Shown: one piece after another, positions 7,731 to 10,107 of the stretch | Layout of the letters: the number at the start of each line of letters is the position of its first letter | Numbering within the stretch: the stretch's first letter is position 1 | Source: Amoebophrya sp. AT5.2 | Lineage: Eukaryota > Sar > Dinophyceae > Syndiniales > Amoebophryaceae | DNA: 10,107 nucleotides | Direction of reading: 5' to 3' | Assembly (NCBI GenBank): GCA_005223375.1 | Contig: RXOD01006516.1 | Span: 1-10,107, forward strand | Translations under genes and position numbers: made by a program | Notes under the pieces: model-generated | What the model was told of the DNA's origin: nothing | Databases searched by the model: none | What the model saw: only the letters and a program-made list of their open reading frames with translations

Positions 7731-7950
7731 ATGCCGCCAGATACTAGGCGGGCCCAGTTCTTTCCCCCGTACTGTAATGACGTTAGTCTTTCCCTCCAGA
7801 TACAGCTCGGGCCCAGTTTGTGGCCCGGCGGTATCATGAGCATGCTGATCTCGTCTTTTAATTATACCGCCCAGGCACAGAGTGGGGGCTCAGTTTGTGG
7901 TCCGGCGCTGCTACCATGTTGCTGGCATGTCCTCGCCGTCACGTCAAATT
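7731..7950. repeat. Three-hairpin intergenic element, copy B
   Basis: This matches copy A in order and orientation. Module 1 starts CGGGCCC at 7749. Module 2 forms CGGGCC (7808-7813), loop CAGTTTGT, GGCCCG (7822-7827). It is followed by GGCGGTAT (7827-7834) paired with ATACCGCC (7864-7871) around a 29-nt loop that differs from copy A. Module 3 (7885-7904) keeps the CAGTTTGT loop, but its stem contains two G-U pairs. It begins about 90 nt after the stop of the gene ending at 8040 and ends 124 nt before the ATG at 7607, so it fills the spacer between two head-to-tail genes. Confidence 0.85.
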
Positions 7951-7989
7951 TACCACCACAAGCCGACGCTCGTCCGTCGCAGAAGCAAG

Positions 7990-8039
7990 AGCGAAGACGC
8001 GCTTAAAAATATACTTTATTCTTGTTAATAATATTCCAT
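7990..8039 (-). terminator. AT-rich 3' end with AATAAA
   Basis: Directly after the TAG at 8040 the minus strand reads an AT-rich stretch with GAATAAAGTATATTTTTAAG. This holds the classic polyadenylation hexamer about 25 nt past the stop. It fits a transcript 3' end for the upstream gene. Whether this organism uses AATAAA is not known. Confidence 0.35.
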
Positions 8040-10107
8040 CTACTTTATTACTAGCGCTCCATAATCTGTAGCTACACGCTCGTGAATCTTGTTCCGCCTG
8101 CTCCTCGGTGATGAAACAAATAAAGTAGTTCTTGTACCCAACTGCGACTCCTGGACAGCCAAGCTGTGCAGATGGTCCTTGCTCATCCTCGCCAGGGTAA
8201 AGAGCGACTCGCCCGGGTTCATCCCCCCACCGCGGCTTACCATAGAATCCGCCTGGCGCTGGACGTGGACTACAGAACCGCCCTGGTCTGTAGTTGGAAA
8301 AATGATCTGCTCCTGGTGAAGCGGCCCTTTGCCTTTCGTCCCCGCATTGACATCACGATTGAGCTCCGACAGGATCTCCGACGCCGGCCGCTGGAGGTGA
8401 TGCCGCTGCGGCCCCCCCCAAATCCTGGCGTGGTTGTTGAAGAACAAGAAGATACATCAACACGATCACGATCATACTACTTCAATTCTTGTTCTACAAC
8501 TAGCGCCACGGACTTCTACTTCGTCGAGTACAACTGTAGTAGTACGCACAACTACATCTTCAACTACATGAACACGAAGAAGAAGTTGCTGAACAAGAAC
8601 GCACCACTCTTTCATCTTTTCTTTCTCCTCTTCCGTGGGTTGACGCAAGGTCGGCCCTTTGTTCTCGACGACGGGGCCAGGAGTTTCACCATGATGCAGC
8701 TGGGACGCGCCAACGCGCCGCACGTGCTGGCTCGTCATCATCGACGTCTGCTCCTGTTGCTGCGTGCTCTCTTGGCGACTCTCCGCCGCGACGTACTGGT
8801 GCGGAAACAACCCAGGGACCGCATGAAACTGCGGCGCGCCGCGGCCGCTGGCATCGTGGGAAAGTTGAACTGAGCTACAACAAGATCAATCTTCGATGAA
8901 GCAAAGTGGCTCGATCAGGACAAGTAACTACAGCACTTGTAGTCGCCGGTAGTTCTAGTACTAATATGGCTCGTCTTCTACCTGTTCAATCTTCAATCCT
9001 CTCTAGTACTTTCTTCAGTCCTCATGCTGTCCTCGTCTACTTCTACAGTTTATTTTGCATCTTCATGACACCACCACCAGACGCAAAAACTACAACTAGC
9101 ACAACTAGATGAAGTGCCCTTTGCTGGAGGAGTTCGAAGGAACAAAGTCCGGAGCGAATAGACTCGTCTGGGCAAGGCACGGCGCCCCCTGTGCGGTGGT
9201 TGGGGTGGTTCCCAGCAACTGACTTTGATGAGTGGTCAGAGCGTGAATGTTGACCGCCGCGGACGCGCCAATGCCTCCAGCTGTCGCCGGTGCAGGCGGG
9301 TTCATCTCCGCCGATGCTTGCGATTGAGCGGCCCCCGCTACGTCCTCCATGTGCACATCCGGCTGCTGTTCTTGTTGCTGCAGCTCTGCGTCTGCAACCT
9401 CGTAGTAGTTCGTCTGCACTTGCTGCTGGATCGTCGGTTGATGCGCTGGCGGCGGTCCCTGGCCTGCAGCTCCCTTCATCTTGCCGCTGAATCCAGACGA
9501 GGGCGACGGCTTCGCGCCCTTCGTCATCATCTCGACGTGGTATCCTGCTGGGAGCAGTGGAGTTGTACTAGTACTACCTCCTTTGTTCTGTGCAGCTGGT
9601 TGGGCGCCCGGGTTCGCACCGGCAGCGAGCACCGGCGTCGGTTCCAAGTTGTTGTTGCAGCCGGTACCCGATTCACCTAGCAGTAGCTCCGACGCGCCTT
9701 GGTAAAAATTGGTCGGAGCTGGTTGTGCAAAAGGAGGACCATCTGGGGCTGGCGGTTGTCCTTGTCCAGCAGGGGGACCAGCTGGCGCAGGAGGAGGACC
9801 TGGCGCAGGAGGAGGCACTGGTGGTTGTCCTGGAGGACCTCCGCCGGGCGCAGGAGGAGCACCTGAAGCCTTGCCGGCCGGCTGTTCTTGTACTGGTGGT
9901 TGTCCAGGAGGACCTCCTCCTGGCGCAGGAGGTGCACCGGACGCCTTGCCAGCCGGCTGTTCTTGTACTGGTGGTTGTCCAGGAGGACCTCCTGGCGCAG
10001 GAGGAGCACCTGCCGCCTTGCCAGCCGGCTGGTTGCCGCCGCTAGCAGCTGCTTGTTGCTTCGCCTTCGCCTTCGCCTTTGCTCTTCGTGATCCTGCCAG
10101 CAGCGGG
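8040..10107 (-). CDS. Three-exon gene for a Pro/Gln-rich protein, 5' end outside window
   Basis: The model is complement(join(8040..8424,8605..8874,9106..10107)), open at the right edge, giving at least 551 residues. Exon 1 begins within an Ala/Lys run (AKAKAKAKQQAAA). It continues through proline-rich repeats and a Gln/Ala/Pro-rich segment with NYYEVADAELQQQEQQPDVH, and ends in phase 2 (TA|C, Tyr). Exon 2 carries PQFHAVPGLFPHQYVAAESR, then a charged helix TEEEKEKMKEW ending in phase 2. Exon 3 encodes ASEILSELNRDVNAGTKGKG and ends at TAG. All three frames agree in phase at GT-AG junctions, which is the main support. In exon 3 another minus-strand frame is open too, so the last 80 or so residues are less certain. 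There is no signal peptide, membrane segment or recognised domain; it is probably disordered. Confidence 0.6.
8425..8604 (-). other. 180-nt GT-AG intron with inverted repeats (second intron)
   Basis: The donor is GAGTG|GTGCGT and the acceptor is CACGCCAG|GATT. TTCTTGTTCAGCAAC near the donor is nearly the reverse complement of GTTGTAGAACAAGAA further in, and TTCTTGTTCTTCAAC recurs next to the acceptor. This hairpin-capable layout is what one expects of a transposon-like intron (introner), but one copy cannot prove it. Confidence 0.6.
8875..9105 (-). other. 231-nt GT-AG intron (first intron in window)
   Basis: The donor is CATCTA|GTTGTGC and the acceptor is TTGTTGTAG|CTCAG. It removes many in-frame stops and restores the frame exactly (TA|C). 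It is AT-richer than the exons and full of CTAGT and GTTGTAG words. TAGTTG occurs repeatedly just inside the donor, and GTTGTAG recurs at the acceptor. Confidence 0.5.
9816..10010 (-). repeat. Proline-rich tandem repeat, 2.6 units of ~75 bp
   Basis: The unit GAPPAPGGGPPGQPPVQEQ plus PAGKAS occurs as 24 residues (9939-10010), 25 residues (9864-9938) and a 16-residue partial copy (9816-9863). Nucleotide identity between units is high but third positions differ, so the array is fairly recent and in frame. It then degrades into shorter PPAPGP and PPAPAGPP motifs. Confidence 0.9.

Noticed and set aside
8166..8873. 235-codon plus-strand frame
   Set aside because: It is antisense to two phase-consistent exons and the intron between them. 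The middle becomes Asn/Tyr/Ser-rich exactly over the intron, so it is not one coding unit.
9816..10010. CRISPR-like spaced repeats
   Set aside because: The units are contiguous, in frame and code for proline-rich repeats; there are no unique spacers.
9590..10045. 151-codon plus-strand frame with repeats VLVVVQEDLL
   Set aside because: It is the antisense reading of the proline-rich repeat; the repeat explains its periodicity.

Overview
The window looks like nuclear DNA of a protist. The coding stretches are GC-rich, mostly with G or C at third codon positions. They are interrupted by short GT-AG introns whose phases match exactly across the joins, and they encode long low-complexity proteins rich in Gln, His, Ser, Pro and Ala. 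There is no bacterial operon, rRNA, tRNA or CRISPR. The three genes that can be modelled with some confidence all lie on the minus strand, head to tail. This layout, with short introns that carry repeats, recalls dinoflagellate-type genomes, for example parasitic Syndiniales such as Amoebophrya. That placement is an inference from style alone; no marker gene is present.

Layout, left to right. Positions 1-830 are AT-richer and non-coding, with three diverged copies of a short repeat. Positions 835-1150 hold a degenerate GGATT-type repeat. Positions 1250-1800 are probably coding on the minus strand, but the frame cannot be settled. Positions 1834-2081 are a compact two-exon minus-strand gene for a 70-residue protein with a mitochondrial-type leader; its 35-nt intron sits on a perfect 31-bp tandem duplication. 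Positions 2215-4400 are an intron-rich or intergenic stretch with several short exon-like frames, none of which could be assembled into a gene.

Positions 4663-7607 are a two-exon minus-strand gene for a protein of about 929 residues. Positions 8040-10107 are a three-exon minus-strand gene, cut by the right edge, for a protein of at least 551 residues with proline-rich tandem repeats.

The most striking non-coding feature is a roughly 190-220 bp element present twice in the same orientation, at 4417-4606 and 7731-7950. Each copy begins 57-90 nt after the stop codon of one of the two large genes and contains three conserved hairpin-forming modules. It is either a shared 3'-end or intergenic element of these genes or a dispersed repeat. 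None of the proteins matches a family I recognise, so no pathway can be assigned.
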